Origin: Streptomyces clavifer
GTDB lineage: Bacteria > Actinomycetota > Actinomycetes > Streptomycetales > Streptomycetaceae
Reading direction: 5' to 3'
DNA: 64,000 nucleotides
Assembly: GCA_014651175.1 (NCBI GenBank)
Contig: BMWJ01000019.1
Location: 27,644 to 91,643 of the forward strand
Under the pieces are notes generated by a model. That model did not search any database. It was not told the DNA's origin and saw nothing but the letters and a program-made list of their open reading frames with translations. Position 1 is the stretch's first letter. The number at the start of each line of letters is the position of its first letter. Position numbers and translations under genes: made by a program. Positions 8,851-18,790 of this stretch are shown piece after piece.

Positions 8851-9264
8851 TCAGGCGTCTGAGGGGCCCGGTGCCAGGAACGCGTCCAGTTGCACGCGGT
8901 CGCCGGGGCGGGTCAGACGGGTCCGGGCGGCCGGCGGGGAGAGCCAGGCCACCCGGTCGACCTCGTCGTTGGGGACGAAAGCGCCGTCCGTCGCCTCCGC
9001 GGCCCAGTAGCTGACCTCTTTGGGCCGGCCGTTCACGAGGTACCGGGCCGTGGGGAGGGCGGCGGCCGGGGCGCAGTGGTGGCCGGTCTCCTCCAGCACC
9101 TCGCGCAGGGCGCACTCCAGCGCCGTCTCGCCCCGCTTCAGCTTGCCCTTGGGGAAGGACCAGTCGTCGTAGCGCGGGCGGTGGACCAGGCAGATCTCGA
9201 TGGCGCCGTCGTACGGGGAGCGGCGCCACAGCACGCAGCCCGCCGCCCGTACGGGGTCGCTCAT
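8851..9264 (-). CDS. Nudix hydrolase
   Basis: 137 aa. The Nudix box reads GKLKRGETALECALREVLEETG, residues in the order G-5x-E-7x-REVLEETG. Before it is WSFPKG, typical of MutT/Ap4A-type enzymes. Homologues in this context hydrolyse nucleoside or inositol diphosphates; the substrate is not evident. The start overlaps the CHAD gene stop (ATGA). With ppk and CHAD upstream it probably belongs to polyphosphate and phosphate metabolism. Confidence 0.88.
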   Translation of the reverse strand: MSDPVRAAGCVLWRRSPYDGAIEICLVHRPRYDDWSFPKGKLKRGETALECALREVLEETGHHCAPAAALPTARYLVNGRPKEVSYWAAEATDGAFVPNDEVDRVAWLSPPAARTRLTRPGDRVQLDAFLAPGPSDA

Positions 9265-10265
9265 GGTGCGGTCACGGCCGCCGTGTACGGCCAGGTCTCC
9301 CGGAACACGCTGCGCGCGGCCTCCACCTCGTGCCGCTGGTCGGCGTGGAGCACGCCCAGGGCGTACGCCGTCGCCGGGGCGATGCGCGGGGTACGGGCCG
9401 CCGCGGACGCGGCGGCGGCCGCTTCCGCCGCGTCCCGGTGCAGGTCGAGCGCGTGCCCCGCCCCGGTCAGGACCGGATCGGGGGCGCCCCGGACCACCTC
9501 GTGCGCGTACCGGTGCAGCCGCAGCAGGAGACGGGCCTGGTGCCACAGGGCGTCCTGCGCCTCGTTGTACGGCTGCAGGGCGTCGTCGGGCGGCAGCGCG
9601 GCCACCGCGGCGAGCATCCGCTGCTCGGCCAGGCCGGCCGGGCCGTGCAGCAGGTCGTCGGCCTGGTCCGGGGCCGTGGACGACAGGGGGACCTCGGAGG
9701 CGAGCAGAGCCACGGCGTCGGCGACCGCGTGGAAGCGGGAGGAACCGAGCGCCTGGAGTGCCGCGGAGTGGGCGCGGGTCCGGGCGAGGGTCAGACGGCG
9801 TTCGAGCAGCGCGCCGGCGCGGGCCGCACCGACGCCCAGGGCCGCCCGCTCCTTGTCGCCGGCGGCCGGTTCGGCCTGCCCGGCGGGCACGGCGGCTGTC
9901 CGGGCGGCGGGCAGCTGGGCGCCGGAGAGCTGGTGCAGGGCCTCCAGCAGGCGGCCCAGCCGGGTGGCGTAGGCGTGCTCGCGGGCCAGGGTGCCGGACA
10001 GCCAGGCCAGTTCCGTCCGGAGCTGGTCGGCCCAGCCCGGTTCGAGCGCTGCCCGGAAGGTGTGCAGCGTGCCGCTGATCCGGCGTGCCGCGTGCCGCAG
10101 CGCACGGGCGGCCTCCTCGGCCCGATGCGTGCCGGCGTCCGTCGGGGCGCTGTGCTCGCGGTGCAGACGCAGGCTGCGCAGGAATCCCGCGGCCTGGTCG
10201 CGCAGGTAGGGCGCGAGGACCGCTTCCGCGGAGAGCGTCGTCGTCTGGTGGTCAGGGCGTCGCAC
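9261..10265 (-). CDS. CHAD domain protein (polyphosphate-associated)
   Basis: 334 aa, almost entirely helical. The CHAD pattern is visible: [18 protein letters not shown] near the start, [24 protein letters not shown], then repeated long Arg/His-rich helices. CHAD domains bind polyphosphate through conserved histidines and basic residues. GTG at 10265 is selected because GGAGG lies 7 nt upstream, giving a 14-bp overlap with the ppk 3' end. It forms the middle gene of a ppk-CHAD-Nudix operon. Confidence 0.85.
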   Translation of the reverse strand: MRRPDHQTTTLSAEAVLAPYLRDQAAGFLRSLRLHREHSAPTDAGTHRAEEAARALRHAARRISGTLHTFRAALEPGWADQLRTELAWLSGTLAREHAYATRLGRLLEALHQLSGAQLPAARTAAVPAGQAEPAAGDKERAALGVGAARAGALLERRLTLARTRAHSAALQALGSSRFHAVADAVALLASEVPLSSTAPDQADDLLHGPAGLAEQRMLAAVAALPPDDALQPYNEAQDALWHQARLLLRLHRYAHEVVRGAPDPVLTGAGHALDLHRDAAEAAAAASAAARTPRIAPATAYALGVLHADQRHEVEAARSVFRETWPYTAAVTAP

Positions 10266-12504
10266 GCCGGCGCCTCCGGGCGTCAATGAGCATCTCTTGT
10301 ACGTGCCGCAGCGGCTGCCCGTCCGCGTCCGTGGCGTGCCGGGTCCAGTTCCCGTCGGGGCCCAGGTGCCAGGAGGACGTGGTGTCGGACATGCCTGTTT
10401 CCAGGAGCCTGCTGAGGGCGGCGCGATGGGCTGGGTCGGTGACGCGGACCAGTGCTTCGATCCGGCGGTCGAGGTTGCGGTGCATCATGTCGGCGCTGCC
10501 GAACCACACTTCGGGCTCGCCGCCGTTGCCGAAGGAGAAGACCCGGGAGTGCTCGAGGAAGCGGCCCAGGACGGAGCGGACCCGTACGTTCTCGGAGAGC
10601 CCGCTGACGCCGGGGCGGATCGCGCAGATCCCGCGCACCCAGATGTCGATCGGTACGCCGGCCTGTCCGGCCCGGTAGCAGGCGTCGATGATCGCTTCGT
10701 CGACCAGCGAGTTGACCTTGATCCGGACGTAGGCGGGGCGGCCCGCGCGGTGGTGGGTGATCTCCTTGTTGATGCGGGCGATCAGACCGTCGCGGAGGGA
10801 CTTCGGGGCGACCAGCAGCCGGCGGTAGGTCTCGCGGCGCGAATAGCCGGAGAGCCGGTTGAAGAGGTCGGAGAGGTCCGCGCCGACCTGCGGGTCGGCG
10901 GTGAGCAGGCCGAGGTCCTCGTAGAGCCGGGCCGTCTTGGGGTGGTAGTTGCCGGTGCCGACGTGCGAATAGCGGCGCAGGGTGTCGCCCTCCTGGCGGA
11001 CGACGAGCGACAGCTTGCAGTGGGTCTTGAGTCCGACGAGGCCGTAGACGACGTGGCAGCCGGACTCCTCCAGCTTGCGGGCCCATTTGATGTTGGCCTG
11101 CTCGTCGAAGCGCGCCTTGATCTCGACGAGGACGAGGACCTGCTTGCCGGACTCGGCGGCGTCGATCAGTGCGTCCACTATCGGGGAGTCGCCCGAGGTC
11201 CGGTACAGGGTCTGCTTGATCGCGAGGACGTCCGGGTCGCCGGCCGCCTGCTCCAGGAAGGCCTGGACGGAGGTGGAGAACGAGTCGTAGGGGTGGTGGA
11301 GCAGTACGTCGCGCTCGCGCAGGGCGGCGAAGATGTCGGGTGCGGAGGCGGACTCGACCTCGGCCAGATCGCGGTGGGTGCCGGCGATGAACTTGGGGTA
11401 CTTCAGCTCGGGCCGGTCCAGGGACGCTATGCCGAACAGTCCGGTGAGGTCGAGCGGGCCCGGCAGCGGGTAGAGCTCGGTCTCGGAGATCTTCAGCTCG
11501 CGCACGAGCAGGTCCAGCACGTACGGGTCGATGGACTCCTCGACCTCCAGGCGGACCGGCGGGCCGAAGCGGCGCCGCATGAGCTCCTTCTCCAGTGCCT
11601 GGAGCAGGTTCTCGGTGTCGTCCTCCTCGACCTCGAGGTCCTCGTTCCTGGTGACGCGGAACATGTGGTGGGCGAGGACCTCCATGCCCGGGAAGAGCTC
11701 TTCGAGGTGCGCCGCGATGATGTCCTCTATCGGGACGTAGCGCTGCGGGGACGCCTCCAGGAAGCGCGTGAGCAGCGGCGGCACCTTGACCCGGGCGAAG
11801 TGGCGGTGCCCGCTGACCGGGTTGCGCACCACGACGGCGAGGTTGAGCGAGAGACCGGAGATGTACGGGAAGGGGTGCGCCGGGTCGACGGCCAGCGGGG
11901 TCAGGACGGGGAAGACCCGCTGCCGGAAGAAGGTGAACAGGCGTGCCTGTTCCTTCTCGGTCAGCTCGGGCCAGCGGATCAGCTGGATGCCCTCGTCGGA
12001 CAGTGCGGGCGCGATGTCCTGCTGGTAGCAGGCGGCGTGCCGGGCCATGAGTTCGCGCGAGCGGGTCCAGATCAGGTCGAGGACCTCGCGGGGCTGCAGC
12101 CCGGACGCGGAGCGGGTGGCGACCCCGGTGGCGATGCGGCGCTTGAGGCCGGCCACCCGGACCATGAAGAACTCGTCCAGGTTCGAGGCGAAGATGGCGA
12201 GGAAGTTAGCCCGTTCGAGGAGCGGGGTGGCGGGATCCTCGGCCAGTTCCAGAACTCGTTCGTTGAACGCGAGCCAACTGCGCTCCCGGTCGAGGAACCG
12301 TCCCTGCGGCAGCTCGTCGCCGTCCGCGTCGGGCTCGTACGCATCGGCGTCGTTGTCCAGGTCGGGGTCCAGGTCGGTGGCCGTGGTGAGGCCGGAGCGC
12401 ACGGACGAGGAGCCGGCGACGGCATTCGGCCGGTGCGCGGCGAGTGAGCCGACGGACGGCTGGGCGGGCTGGACCGGGACCTCGGAGCTGGGCTGCTGGC
12501 TCAT
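10252..12504 (-). CDS. ppk: Polyphosphate kinase 1
   Basis: 750 aa. About 75 residues of acidic low-complexity N-terminus precede the Ppk N domain ([22 protein letters not shown]). The catalytic histidine is in [22 protein letters not shown] near residue 514; a second PLD-type site is [14 protein letters not shown]. It makes polyphosphate reversibly from ATP. No convincing PHO box was seen just upstream. It leads the ppk-CHAD-Nudix operon and is the storage counterpart of the pst and pit importers. Confidence 0.95.
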   Translation of the reverse strand: MSQQPSSEVPVQPAQPSVGSLAAHRPNAVAGSSSVRSGLTTATDLDPDLDNDADAYEPDADGDELPQGRFLDRERSWLAFNERVLELAEDPATPLLERANFLAIFASNLDEFFMVRVAGLKRRIATGVATRSASGLQPREVLDLIWTRSRELMARHAACYQQDIAPALSDEGIQLIRWPELTEKEQARLFTFFRQRVFPVLTPLAVDPAHPFPYISGLSLNLAVVVRNPVSGHRHFARVKVPPLLTRFLEASPQRYVPIEDIIAAHLEELFPGMEVLAHHMFRVTRNEDLEVEEDDTENLLQALEKELMRRRFGPPVRLEVEESIDPYVLDLLVRELKISETELYPLPGPLDLTGLFGIASLDRPELKYPKFIAGTHRDLAEVESASAPDIFAALRERDVLLHHPYDSFSTSVQAFLEQAAGDPDVLAIKQTLYRTSGDSPIVDALIDAAESGKQVLVLVEIKARFDEQANIKWARKLEESGCHVVYGLVGLKTHCKLSLVVRQEGDTLRRYSHVGTGNYHPKTARLYEDLGLLTADPQVGADLSDLFNRLSGYSRRETYRRLLVAPKSLRDGLIARINKEITHHRAGRPAYVRIKVNSLVDEAIIDACYRAGQAGVPIDIWVRGICAIRPGVSGLSENVRVRSVLGRFLEHSRVFSFGNGGEPEVWFGSADMMHRNLDRRIEALVRVTDPAHRAALSRLLETGMSDTTSSWHLGPDGNWTRHATDADGQPLRHVQEMLIDARRRRRATP

Positions 12505-12821
12505 GGACCCATTGTTCCGCGCGTTCGGCTTATGAGGCGCGTCGGAGCCGTTAAAGATCGCGGAAGAAGCGGGAGCGGGCAGCGAACCCGGGTCTCTGCC
12601 GGGGTTTCTCCCGTTGCGGGGGGTGGGCACGGCTGGCTGCATCCCGTGAGGGTCGCAAGCGTGTCTGAATGGCCGGTAACGACGACATGACGTGCAGGAA
12701 GCGGTGTGGCTGCGGCGACGTCCCTTTTTCGGCGCACCCGGCCCTCTTTGTCGTACGCCGGTTCGTTCACCGTACGCCCGTCCCTGTCCGGGCTCCCCCC
12801 GGAGCCCGGACAGGTGGTCGG
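12505..12821. other. Intergenic region upstream of ppk
   Basis: This 317-bp stretch holds the ppk upstream region and, at 12783-12814, the terminator of the ABC exporter operon. No conserved gene was recognised. A lone GTTCACC at 12764-12770 lacks an 11-nt partner. Confidence 0.5.
12783..12814. terminator. Terminator after ABC exporter operon
   Basis: Perfect 14-bp arms (12783-12796, 12801-12814) with a CCCC loop lie immediately after the permease stop on the minus strand. Confidence 0.8.
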
Positions 12822-13805
12822 TCAGCCGTGGCGGCGGCGCAGCACCCGGAAGGCGAGCGTGAGGGCCAGGGCGGCGAGAGCGAGCACGATGCCGGTCTCG
12901 ACGAGCTGGAGGGGCCAGAGGTGCGAGGCGGGGTGGTGGTCGACGAACAGGCCGGTGATGTCGCGATCGGCCAGGCACCGGGCCTGCGCGCCCTCGTCGT
13001 CCTGCGGCCGGCACACGTCCATCGGCAGCCGTTCGCCACCGCCGGTGACACGTCCGATCTCGACCACCCAGGAATCGAGCGGCACGTCAAGGCGCCCGTC
13101 GAACGTGGCGGTCGCGGCCCGCAGGGGCCAGAGGTCGCTCCGGAAGGTGCCGAGCGTCACCATCACCGTACCGGTGGTGACCGCGGCGACGGCGATCGCG
13201 GCCACGGTGCGGTGCACCAGCAGGCCCGTGAGCGAGCCCACCGCGATGCCGAGCAGGGTGTAGCCGGTGACCACGGGGATCGTCGTGCCGAAGACCTGGG
13301 CGTCGAACCAGTCGACGGTGAAGTCGGAGGACGTCCGTGTCCGTGCCCAGGCGAGGACGGCGGACAGCACGGTCACACCGGCGACGAGCAGCACAGTGGG
13401 TACGGCGAGCTTGGCCGCCAGCCAGCGGGCGGGCGTCACGGACTGGGTCCAGGCCATGCGGTAGGTGCCGCTCTCCAGCTCCCTGGCGATCACGGGGCCG
13501 GCGACGAACGCGCTCACGATCACGGGAAGGGCCGTCAGGACCAGCCCCGCGTACATGAGCACGCTGCTGTACAGGTGCATCGACCCCTGGAAGTCCACGA
13601 TCCGCTGGTCGCACGCGCGTCCGGAGGTGCCGGAGACCTCGCAGGGGCCCGCCTCGAAGGCGTCGATGAGGTGGGACGACCAGAGTGCGAAGCCGATGAC
13701 GGCTACGGCTCCCGCCAGGGCGAGGAGGCCGCCGGTCCGCAGGCTGCTGCGGTGCTGGCGCACGGCCACGCGGGCGGGGCCGCGCAGGGGGGTGAGCGTG
13801 CTCAT
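12822..13805 (-). CDS. ABC transporter permease (YtrC/D-like)
   Basis: 327 aa with about six hydrophobic segments. There is a large extracellular loop after helix 1 ([20 protein letters not shown]) that contains two cysteines and a second one between the last helices. The sequence [30 protein letters not shown] resembles ABC-2 permeases, with ELE..T..AWTQ typical of Streptomyces members. Its ATG overlaps the ATPase stop, so the pair is coupled and probably exports an unknown compound. Confidence 0.82.
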   Translation of the reverse strand: MSTLTPLRGPARVAVRQHRSSLRTGGLLALAGAVAVIGFALWSSHLIDAFEAGPCEVSGTSGRACDQRIVDFQGSMHLYSSVLMYAGLVLTALPVIVSAFVAGPVIARELESGTYRMAWTQSVTPARWLAAKLAVPTVLLVAGVTVLSAVLAWARTRTSSDFTVDWFDAQVFGTTIPVVTGYTLLGIAVGSLTGLLVHRTVAAIAVAAVTTGTVMVTLGTFRSDLWPLRAATATFDGRLDVPLDSWVVEIGRVTGGGERLPMDVCRPQDDEGAQARCLADRDITGLFVDHHPASHLWPLQLVETGIVLALAALALTLAFRVLRRRHG

Positions 13806-14701
13806 GCAGCGGCCCCCGTCCGGCTCGGCCCGCCGGTCGCGCTCGGGGTGAGCAGCGGCGGAGCCTGCGGCGAGCGGAGGTGGGCCAGCAGGAGTTCCTC
13901 CAGCGAAGGCTCCGTGACGTCCCAGGCTGCGGGGTCCACCGGGCCCTCCTTCCTCACGAGTGCGGTGAGCTGACGTCCCGTCGTGCGGGACTCGACGACG
14001 GTGTGCGGGGCGAGGTCGCGGACCTGGCCGGTGACCACGGCGTGCGCGGCGACGATGTCGTCGCTCTCGCCGCCGAGCCGCACCTGGCCGCCGTCGACGA
14101 GCAGGAGGTAGTCGCAGGAGCCCTCCAGCTCGGTGAGGATGTGCGAGGACATCACGATGGTGGTGGCGTGCTCGGCGGCCTCGGCCATCAGGACGCCCAT
14201 CAGCTGGTGTCTGGCGAGCGGGTCGAGGTCGGCCATCGGCTCGTCCAGCAGCATCAGTTCGGGCCGTTTGCCCAGGGCGAGTGCGAGGGCGAGGCGGGTG
14301 CGCTGCCCGCCGGAGAGGGTGCGGACCTTGGCGTCCTGCGGGAGCGGGCCGGCGATCCGGTCGGCGGCCTCGCGGTCCCAGGTGGCGGGGTTGAGCTCCC
14401 GGCCGGCCCACAGGGTGTCGGTCACCGTCAGCTGCGGGTAGAGCGGCTTGTCCTGGGAGACGTACGCGATGCGGGTCCGTGCCTCGCCGGGGTCGGTGCC
14501 GAGCACGCGCACCGAGCCCTCGGAGGGCCGGAGCAGGCCCGCGGCGAGGGAGAGCAGGGTGGATTTCCCCGCGCCGTTGGGCCCGACGAGGGCGCAGACC
14601 CGTCCGGCGGGCAGCCGGAACGAGCAGTCGCGCAAGGCCCACCCGCGCTTTCGCCCGTACGTCATACCGAGGCCGTTCGCCTCGATCGCGGAGCCTGTCA
14701 T
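13802..14701 (-). CDS. ABC transporter ATP-binding protein
   Basis: 299 aa. Walker A GPNGAGKST at about residues 39-47, signature LSGGQRTRLALALAL, Walker B LMLLDEPMADLDP and switch VMSSHILTELE. A C-terminal extension of about 80 residues is typical of CcmA/YtrB-type exporters. The start overlaps the GntR stop (ATGA). The product, permease and GntR regulator form one operon. Confidence 0.9.
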   Translation of the reverse strand: MTGSAIEANGLGMTYGRKRGWALRDCSFRLPAGRVCALVGPNGAGKSTLLSLAAGLLRPSEGSVRVLGTDPGEARTRIAYVSQDKPLYPQLTVTDTLWAGRELNPATWDREAADRIAGPLPQDAKVRTLSGGQRTRLALALALGKRPELMLLDEPMADLDPLARHQLMGVLMAEAAEHATTIVMSSHILTELEGSCDYLLLVDGGQVRLGGESDDIVAAHAVVTGQVRDLAPHTVVESRTTGRQLTALVRKEGPVDPAAWDVTEPSLEELLLAHLRSPQAPPLLTPSATGGPSRTGAAA

Positions 14702-15108
14702 GAGTCCTGGTCCCCCTTGAATGTGCTGTCCAGTACGGCGGTGAAGAGTGCGCTCACGTCGTCCTTGTCCAGTCCGGCCGCGCGGGCCCTGCGGGTCCAC
14801 GCGGTGAGTTCGGCGCGCAGGGGCGCGTCGGTGGTGACGGCCGCGCTGCCGAGGGTGCGGCGGACGAAGGTGCCGAGGCCCCGGCGGGCCTCGACGAGCC
14901 CTTCGCGCTCCAGCTCGCGGTAGGCCTTGAGCACGGTGTTGGGATTGATGGCCGTGGCCTCGACGACCTCGCGGGCCGTCGGCAGCCGGTCGCCCGGCTC
15001 CAGCACACCCAGGCGCAGTGCCTGCTTGGTCTGCTGCACGATCTGGAGGTAGGTGGCGACGCCGCTGCGCCGGTCGATGCGGAACTCGACCGCTGCGGAC
15101 TCTGCCAT
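14698..15108 (-). CDS. YtrA-type GntR family repressor
   Basis: 136 aa. Winged helix-turn-helix with YLQIVQQTKQALRLGVLEPGD, LPTAREVVEATAINPNTVLKAYRELEREGLVEARRGLGTFV. The C-terminal region is only about 60 residues, the hallmark of the YtrA subgroup that controls adjacent ABC genes. ATG at 15108 has AAAGGG 8 nt upstream; GTG at 15114 or 15117 is less well spaced. A perfect 11-bp inverted repeat sits directly before it. Confidence 0.88.
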   Translation of the reverse strand: MAESAAVEFRIDRRSGVATYLQIVQQTKQALRLGVLEPGDRLPTAREVVEATAINPNTVLKAYRELEREGLVEARRGLGTFVRRTLGSAAVTTDAPLRAELTAWTRRARAAGLDKDDVSALFTAVLDSTFKGDQDS

Positions 15109-15116
15109 GGTCACCA

Positions 15117-15144
15117 CCCTTTCACTAATTGAGTAGTGAAAGGG
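15117..15144. promoter_or_regulatory. Operator of the YtrA-type repressor
   Basis: CCCTTTCACTA-ATTGAG-TAGTGAAAGGG is a perfect inverted repeat with 11-bp arms. It overlaps the ribosome-binding region of the GntR gene, which implies autorepression of the exporter operon. Confidence 0.82.
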
Positions 15145-15156
15145 TGTCGCAAAGAA

Positions 15157-15182
15157 GGGGCGGCGTCAAGCGACGCCGCCCC
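15157..15182. terminator. Terminator of mshD
   Basis: GGGGCGGCGTC-AAGC-GACGCCGCCCC has 11-bp perfect arms and lies 19 bp past the mshD stop; TTCTTT follows on the minus strand. Confidence 0.82.
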
Positions 15183-15201
15183 GAGCGGTGCTGAGCCGGT
15201 G

Positions 15202-16125
15202 TCAGGACTCCGTGCGGTACATCAGGTCGACCTCGTGCGTGGCGAAGCCCATCCGCTCGTACACCGACAGGGCCGCGGGGTTGTCGGCGTCGACGTAGAG
15301 CATCGCGGTCGGCAGGCCGAGGGCGGCCAGGTGGCGGAGCCCGATCGCGGTGAGGGCCTTGCCGAGGCCGCCGCCCTGGGCATCGGGCAGGACGCCGACG
15401 ACGTACACCTCGCCGAGTTCCTCCTCGGCGTGCACCTTCGTCCAGTGGAAGCCGATGATCGCGCCGTCCCGCTCGGCGAGGAAGAAGCCCTTCGGGTCGA
15501 ACCACGGCTCGGCCTTGCGGTCGTCCAGGTCCCGCTGGGTCAGGGAACCCTGCTCGGGGTGGTGGGCGAAGGCGGCGCTGTTGACCGCGAGCCAGGCCGC
15601 GTCGTCCTGGCCGGGCACGAAGGTGCGGACCGTGACGCCCGGGGGCAGGACCGGCTCCGCGATGTCGAGCGATCCCAACGGCCGCCGGAGCTGGCGCAGT
15701 TCACGGAAGAGGGAGAGGCCGAGAACCTGCGCGAGGTGCCGGGCCGCGGGCTTGCCGCCGTGCGCCCAGGCCCGCAGCCGCTTCCCGGTCGCGGCGAGGA
15801 GTGCGGCGCCCAGGGCCCGGCCGTGCCCGTGGCCGCGGTGTGCCGGGTGGACGACGAGCTCGGCGGCGGGGGCTTCGACGGGGTCGGTGTCCTCCAGCTG
15901 CGCGTAGCCGGCCAGCACGCCGTCGGCGGTGAGCAGGAAGTGCCGGACGCCCTCGCGGTCCCCGCCCCGCAGCTGGAGCCGGCCCTGCTCGGAGACCGCC
16001 TGCCTGCCGTCGGTCCCGGCGGCCTCGCCGAGCAGGGCGAGGACGGCGTCGGCCTGCTCGGGGGAGAGCGCGTCGAGGGTCTCGATCGCACGGCCGGGGG
16101 AGGGGAGGGGCGCGTCAGTCGTCAT
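15202..16125 (-). CDS. mshD: Mycothiol synthase MshD
   Basis: 307 aa with two tandem GNAT domains, as in MshD. The N-terminal acetyl-CoA loop is VHPAHRGHGHGRALG and the C-terminal one is VVGVLPDAQGGGLGKALTAIG, with DPKGFFLAE and FHWTKVH between them. It acetylates Cys-GlcN-Ins in the last step of mycothiol synthesis. TACGCT (complement of 16133-16138) lies 7 nt before the ATG, with no Shine-Dalgarno, so the mRNA is probably leaderless. mshA is in the same window at 57212. Confidence 0.94.
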   Translation of the reverse strand: MTTDAPLPSPGRAIETLDALSPEQADAVLALLGEAAGTDGRQAVSEQGRLQLRGGDREGVRHFLLTADGVLAGYAQLEDTDPVEAPAAELVVHPAHRGHGHGRALGAALLAATGKRLRAWAHGGKPAARHLAQVLGLSLFRELRQLRRPLGSLDIAEPVLPPGVTVRTFVPGQDDAAWLAVNSAAFAHHPEQGSLTQRDLDDRKAEPWFDPKGFFLAERDGAIIGFHWTKVHAEEELGEVYVVGVLPDAQGGGLGKALTAIGLRHLAALGLPTAMLYVDADNPAALSVYERMGFATHEVDLMYRTES

Positions 16126-16553
16126 GGGTACGAGCGTACGGGGGCGGGGTGGGGCGTCGGCCGTTCCACGCGGTCGAGACGGGTCGCGACGGCCGTGGCC
16201 GTCTCGGCCGTCCTGGCCGAGGCGCCCGTCGGCAGCCGGGGCGGCGGGGGCGGCGGGGACGAGGGGACGAGGGGGTCCGGCGGAGTCGAGGGGGAGACGG
16301 GGCGGAGATGCGCGGGGGAGTCACGGGGGAGCCGCGGGGAGACGCCCCACCCCGCCCCGTACGCTCCGGTCCTTCTCGGGAGGCATGGTGCACGCGTGCG
16401 CGATGTGGGCGGATCTGCCGCTTTCCGGCACGGAAGCAACCAGCTCGTAACCCCGACACCCTGTCGCGCTACGCGCGTTGACTCTAGGCTGCGGCAGCAG
16501 GCTCCAGACCTGTCACCTTTCCCAGACCTCCCGCTGAACGCACAAGGGGACCG
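16126..16553. other. Divergent intergenic region mshD / 5'-nucleotidase
   Basis: 428 bp. It contains the likely mshD promoter at its left edge (GTACGAGCGTAC palindrome at 16128-16139) and the upstream region of the nucleotidase. No coding frame with convincing codon use and no PHO box was recognised. Confidence 0.5.
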
Positions 16554-18365
16554 ATGTCAGCGACTCCGCAGAAGAACCGCGCGTCCCGGCGGGTGCTCGC
16601 CGCCGCCGCCGGAATGGCCACCGTCGGCGCGCTCGTCGCCGCGATGCCGGCCGGCGCCCATGACCGGGGCCACGGCCACGGCCACCAGTCCCGCACCGTC
16701 GACGTGCAGCTGCTCTCCTTCAACGACCTGCACGGCAACCTGGAGCCGCCGGCCGGCTCCGCGGGCACGGTCGGCGAGACGCAGGCCGACGGCACGGTGA
16801 AGTCGATCCCGGCCGGTGGCGTCGAGTACCTGGCGACCTCGCTGCGCACCGCGCGCAAGGGCAACCCGTACTCCGTCACCGCGGCCGGCGGCGACATGGT
16901 GGGCGCGAGCCCGCTGCTGTCGGGGCTCTTCCACGACGAGCCGACCATCGAGGCGCTGAACGGGCTCGACCTCGACGTGACGGCCGTCGGCAACCACGAG
17001 TTCGACGAGGGTGCCACCGAGCTGGCCCGTCTGCAGAACGGCGGCTGTCACCCGGTCGAGGGCTGCTACGAGAAGGGCAAGAAGTTCAAGGGCGCGGACT
17101 TCCCCTACCTCGCGGCCAACGTGACGTCGGAGAAGTCCGGCAAGCCGATCCTCAAGCCGTACACGGTGTGGAAGAAGAACGGCGTCAAGATCGGCTTCAT
17201 CGGGGTGACCCTGGAGGGCACGCCGAACATCGTCACGGCCAACGGCGTCAAGGGCCTGAAGTTCCACGACGAGATCGAGACGGTCAACAAGTACGCCAAG
17301 GAGCTGGACCGCAAGGGCGTCAAGTCCATCGTGGCGCTGATCCACGAGGGCGGCGCCCCGGCCTCCACCTCGTACAACTACGACTGCGACAGCCCGGGCG
17401 CCGGCGACGGCATCTCCGGGCCGATCGTGGACATCGCCAAGGGCATCACGCCGAAGGTCGACGCCCTGGTCACGGGCCACACCCACCAGGCGTACGTCTG
17501 CACGGTCCCGGACCCGTCCGGCAAGCCGCGCATGGTCACCTCGGCCTCGTCCTTCGGCAAGGTCTACACGGACACGACCCTCACCTACGACCGCCGCACC
17601 AAGGACATCGTCCGTACGTCGGTGAAGTCCGTGACGTCGGAGAACCACGTCGTCCGCCGGGACCAGGCCAGGGCCACGGACATGACGGCCCTGATCGCCC
17701 GCTGGAACACGCTCGCGGCCCCGATCGCCGGCCGTCCGCAGGGCTTCATCTCCGCCGACATCAACGGCCGCGGATCCACGGCCCCCGAGAAGCCGCTCGG
17801 CAACCTGATCGCCGACGCCCAGCTCGAGGGCCTGGCCCCGGCGGACAAGGGCGGCGCGGTCGTCGCGTTCATGAACCCGGGCGGTATCCGCTCCGACCTC
17901 GTGTACACGGCCTCCGCCGGTGAGGGCGACGGAGTGGTGACGTACGGCGAGGCGTTCACCGTCCAGCCGTTCACCAACATGATGAACGTCGTCGACCTGA
18001 CCGGCGCGCAGCTCGTCGCCGCGCTCCAGCAGCAGGTCAGCGGTTCCAACGCCGCGTCGCCGAAGATCCTCCAGATCTCGAAGGGCTTGACGTACACGCT
18101 GGACCTGACGAAGTCGGGTGCCGACCGTGTGGTCGCCGAAACGATCCGCCTGAACGGTGAGGCGATCGACCCGGCGAAGACGTACCGCGTCGCGATGAAC
18201 GAGTTCCTCGCGGGCGGCGGCGGCTTCGCGGCCCTCGGCCAGGGCACGGACAAGCTGGTCGGCGCGTCCGACCTGGACCTGTTCAACGCCTACCTGGCGG
18301 CGCACTCCACGGCCTCCGCGCCGCTGGCTCCGCCGGCCACGGACCGGATCACGGTCGTGCAGTAG
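16554..18365 (+). CDS. Secreted 5'-nucleotidase / UDP-sugar hydrolase
   Basis: 603 aa. A signal peptide ends near AMPAGAHDRG, and a His-rich stretch follows. The metallophosphatase motifs are LLSFNDLHGN (about residue 55), AAGGDMVGASPL, AVGNHEFDEGATEL and VTGHTHQAYVC. The C-terminal 5'-nucleotidase domain has GNLIADAQLEGL, NPGGIRSDL and FTVQPFTNMMNVVDLTG. It should release phosphate from extracellular nucleotides, which fits the phosphate cluster. The orthologue (about SCO4152, from memory) is a known secreted nucleotidase. Confidence 0.93.
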   Translation: MSATPQKNRASRRVLAAAAGMATVGALVAAMPAGAHDRGHGHGHQSRTVDVQLLSFNDLHGNLEPPAGSAGTVGETQADGTVKSIPAGGVEYLATSLRTARKGNPYSVTAAGGDMVGASPLLSGLFHDEPTIEALNGLDLDVTAVGNHEFDEGATELARLQNGGCHPVEGCYEKGKKFKGADFPYLAANVTSEKSGKPILKPYTVWKKNGVKIGFIGVTLEGTPNIVTANGVKGLKFHDEIETVNKYAKELDRKGVKSIVALIHEGGAPASTSYNYDCDSPGAGDGISGPIVDIAKGITPKVDALVTGHTHQAYVCTVPDPSGKPRMVTSASSFGKVYTDTTLTYDRRTKDIVRTSVKSVTSENHVVRRDQARATDMTALIARWNTLAAPIAGRPQGFISADINGRGSTAPEKPLGNLIADAQLEGLAPADKGGAVVAFMNPGGIRSDLVYTASAGEGDGVVTYGEAFTVQPFTNMMNVVDLTGAQLVAALQQQVSGSNAASPKILQISKGLTYTLDLTKSGADRVVAETIRLNGEAIDPAKTYRVAMNEFLAGGGGFAALGQGTDKLVGASDLDLFNAYLAAHSTASAPLAPPATDRITVVQ

Positions 18366-18410
18366 CTAGGTCACACGGGAGCGTCTCGCTGCTCTCGTTC
18401 GGTCCGGAGA

Positions 18411-18445
18411 CCGATGGTCCGCCACGCCACGTGGCGGACCATCGG
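18411..18445. terminator. Very strong bidirectional terminator
   Basis: Perfect 16-bp arms (18411-18426 and 18430-18445) around a CCA loop, between the convergent nucleotidase and toxin genes. Confidence 0.9.
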
Positions 18446-18450
18446 CTTGT

Positions 18451-18768
18451 TCAGGCCGGCCCGGGGACGAAGATGTCGTGGCCCCCCACTCGGCGCCACA
18501 GGATGTGCGTCACCCCTGGGTGGACTTCGTCTCCGTACTGCCAGGTGGCACGACCGTCCGGTGCCCAAGTCATCTCCATGACAGGGCGTGCGCCCTGCGG
18601 CAAGGAGATGCCCTGAACCGGCTTGACCCGGAGCCCGGGTCGGAACTGCCCCAACTCCACATCCGGAACGAACTTCTTCCGGATGACGTCCTCGAAGCGC
18701 TTCCGCTCCTCAGGCTTCAAGGCCTCGAAGTCCCGCTTGAAGTGGGCAGTCGTCTCAAAAGTGGGCAA
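18451..18768 (-). CDS. RelE/YoeB-like toxin of a type II system
   Basis: 105 aa starting MPTFETTAHFKRDFEALKPEERKRF, the typical amphipathic opening of RelE/ParE-fold toxins. The end has EMTWAPDGRATWQYGDEV and THILWRRVGGHDIF, the beta-strand plus basic residue pattern of the fold. It begins 22 bp after the AbrB-like gene, the usual antitoxin-toxin order. RNA cleavage activity is inferred from family only. The identity is supported mainly by the pairing. Confidence 0.7.
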   Translation of the reverse strand: MPTFETTAHFKRDFEALKPEERKRFEDVIRKKFVPDVELGQFRPGLRVKPVQGISLPQGARPVMEMTWAPDGRATWQYGDEVHPGVTHILWRRVGGHDIFVPGPA

Positions 18769-18790
18769 TCGGGCCTCCCGGTGTCAGGGG

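Noticed and set aside
12764-12770. Single GTTCACC heptamer near ppk
   Set aside because: No partner at 11-nt spacing, and it points away from ppk.
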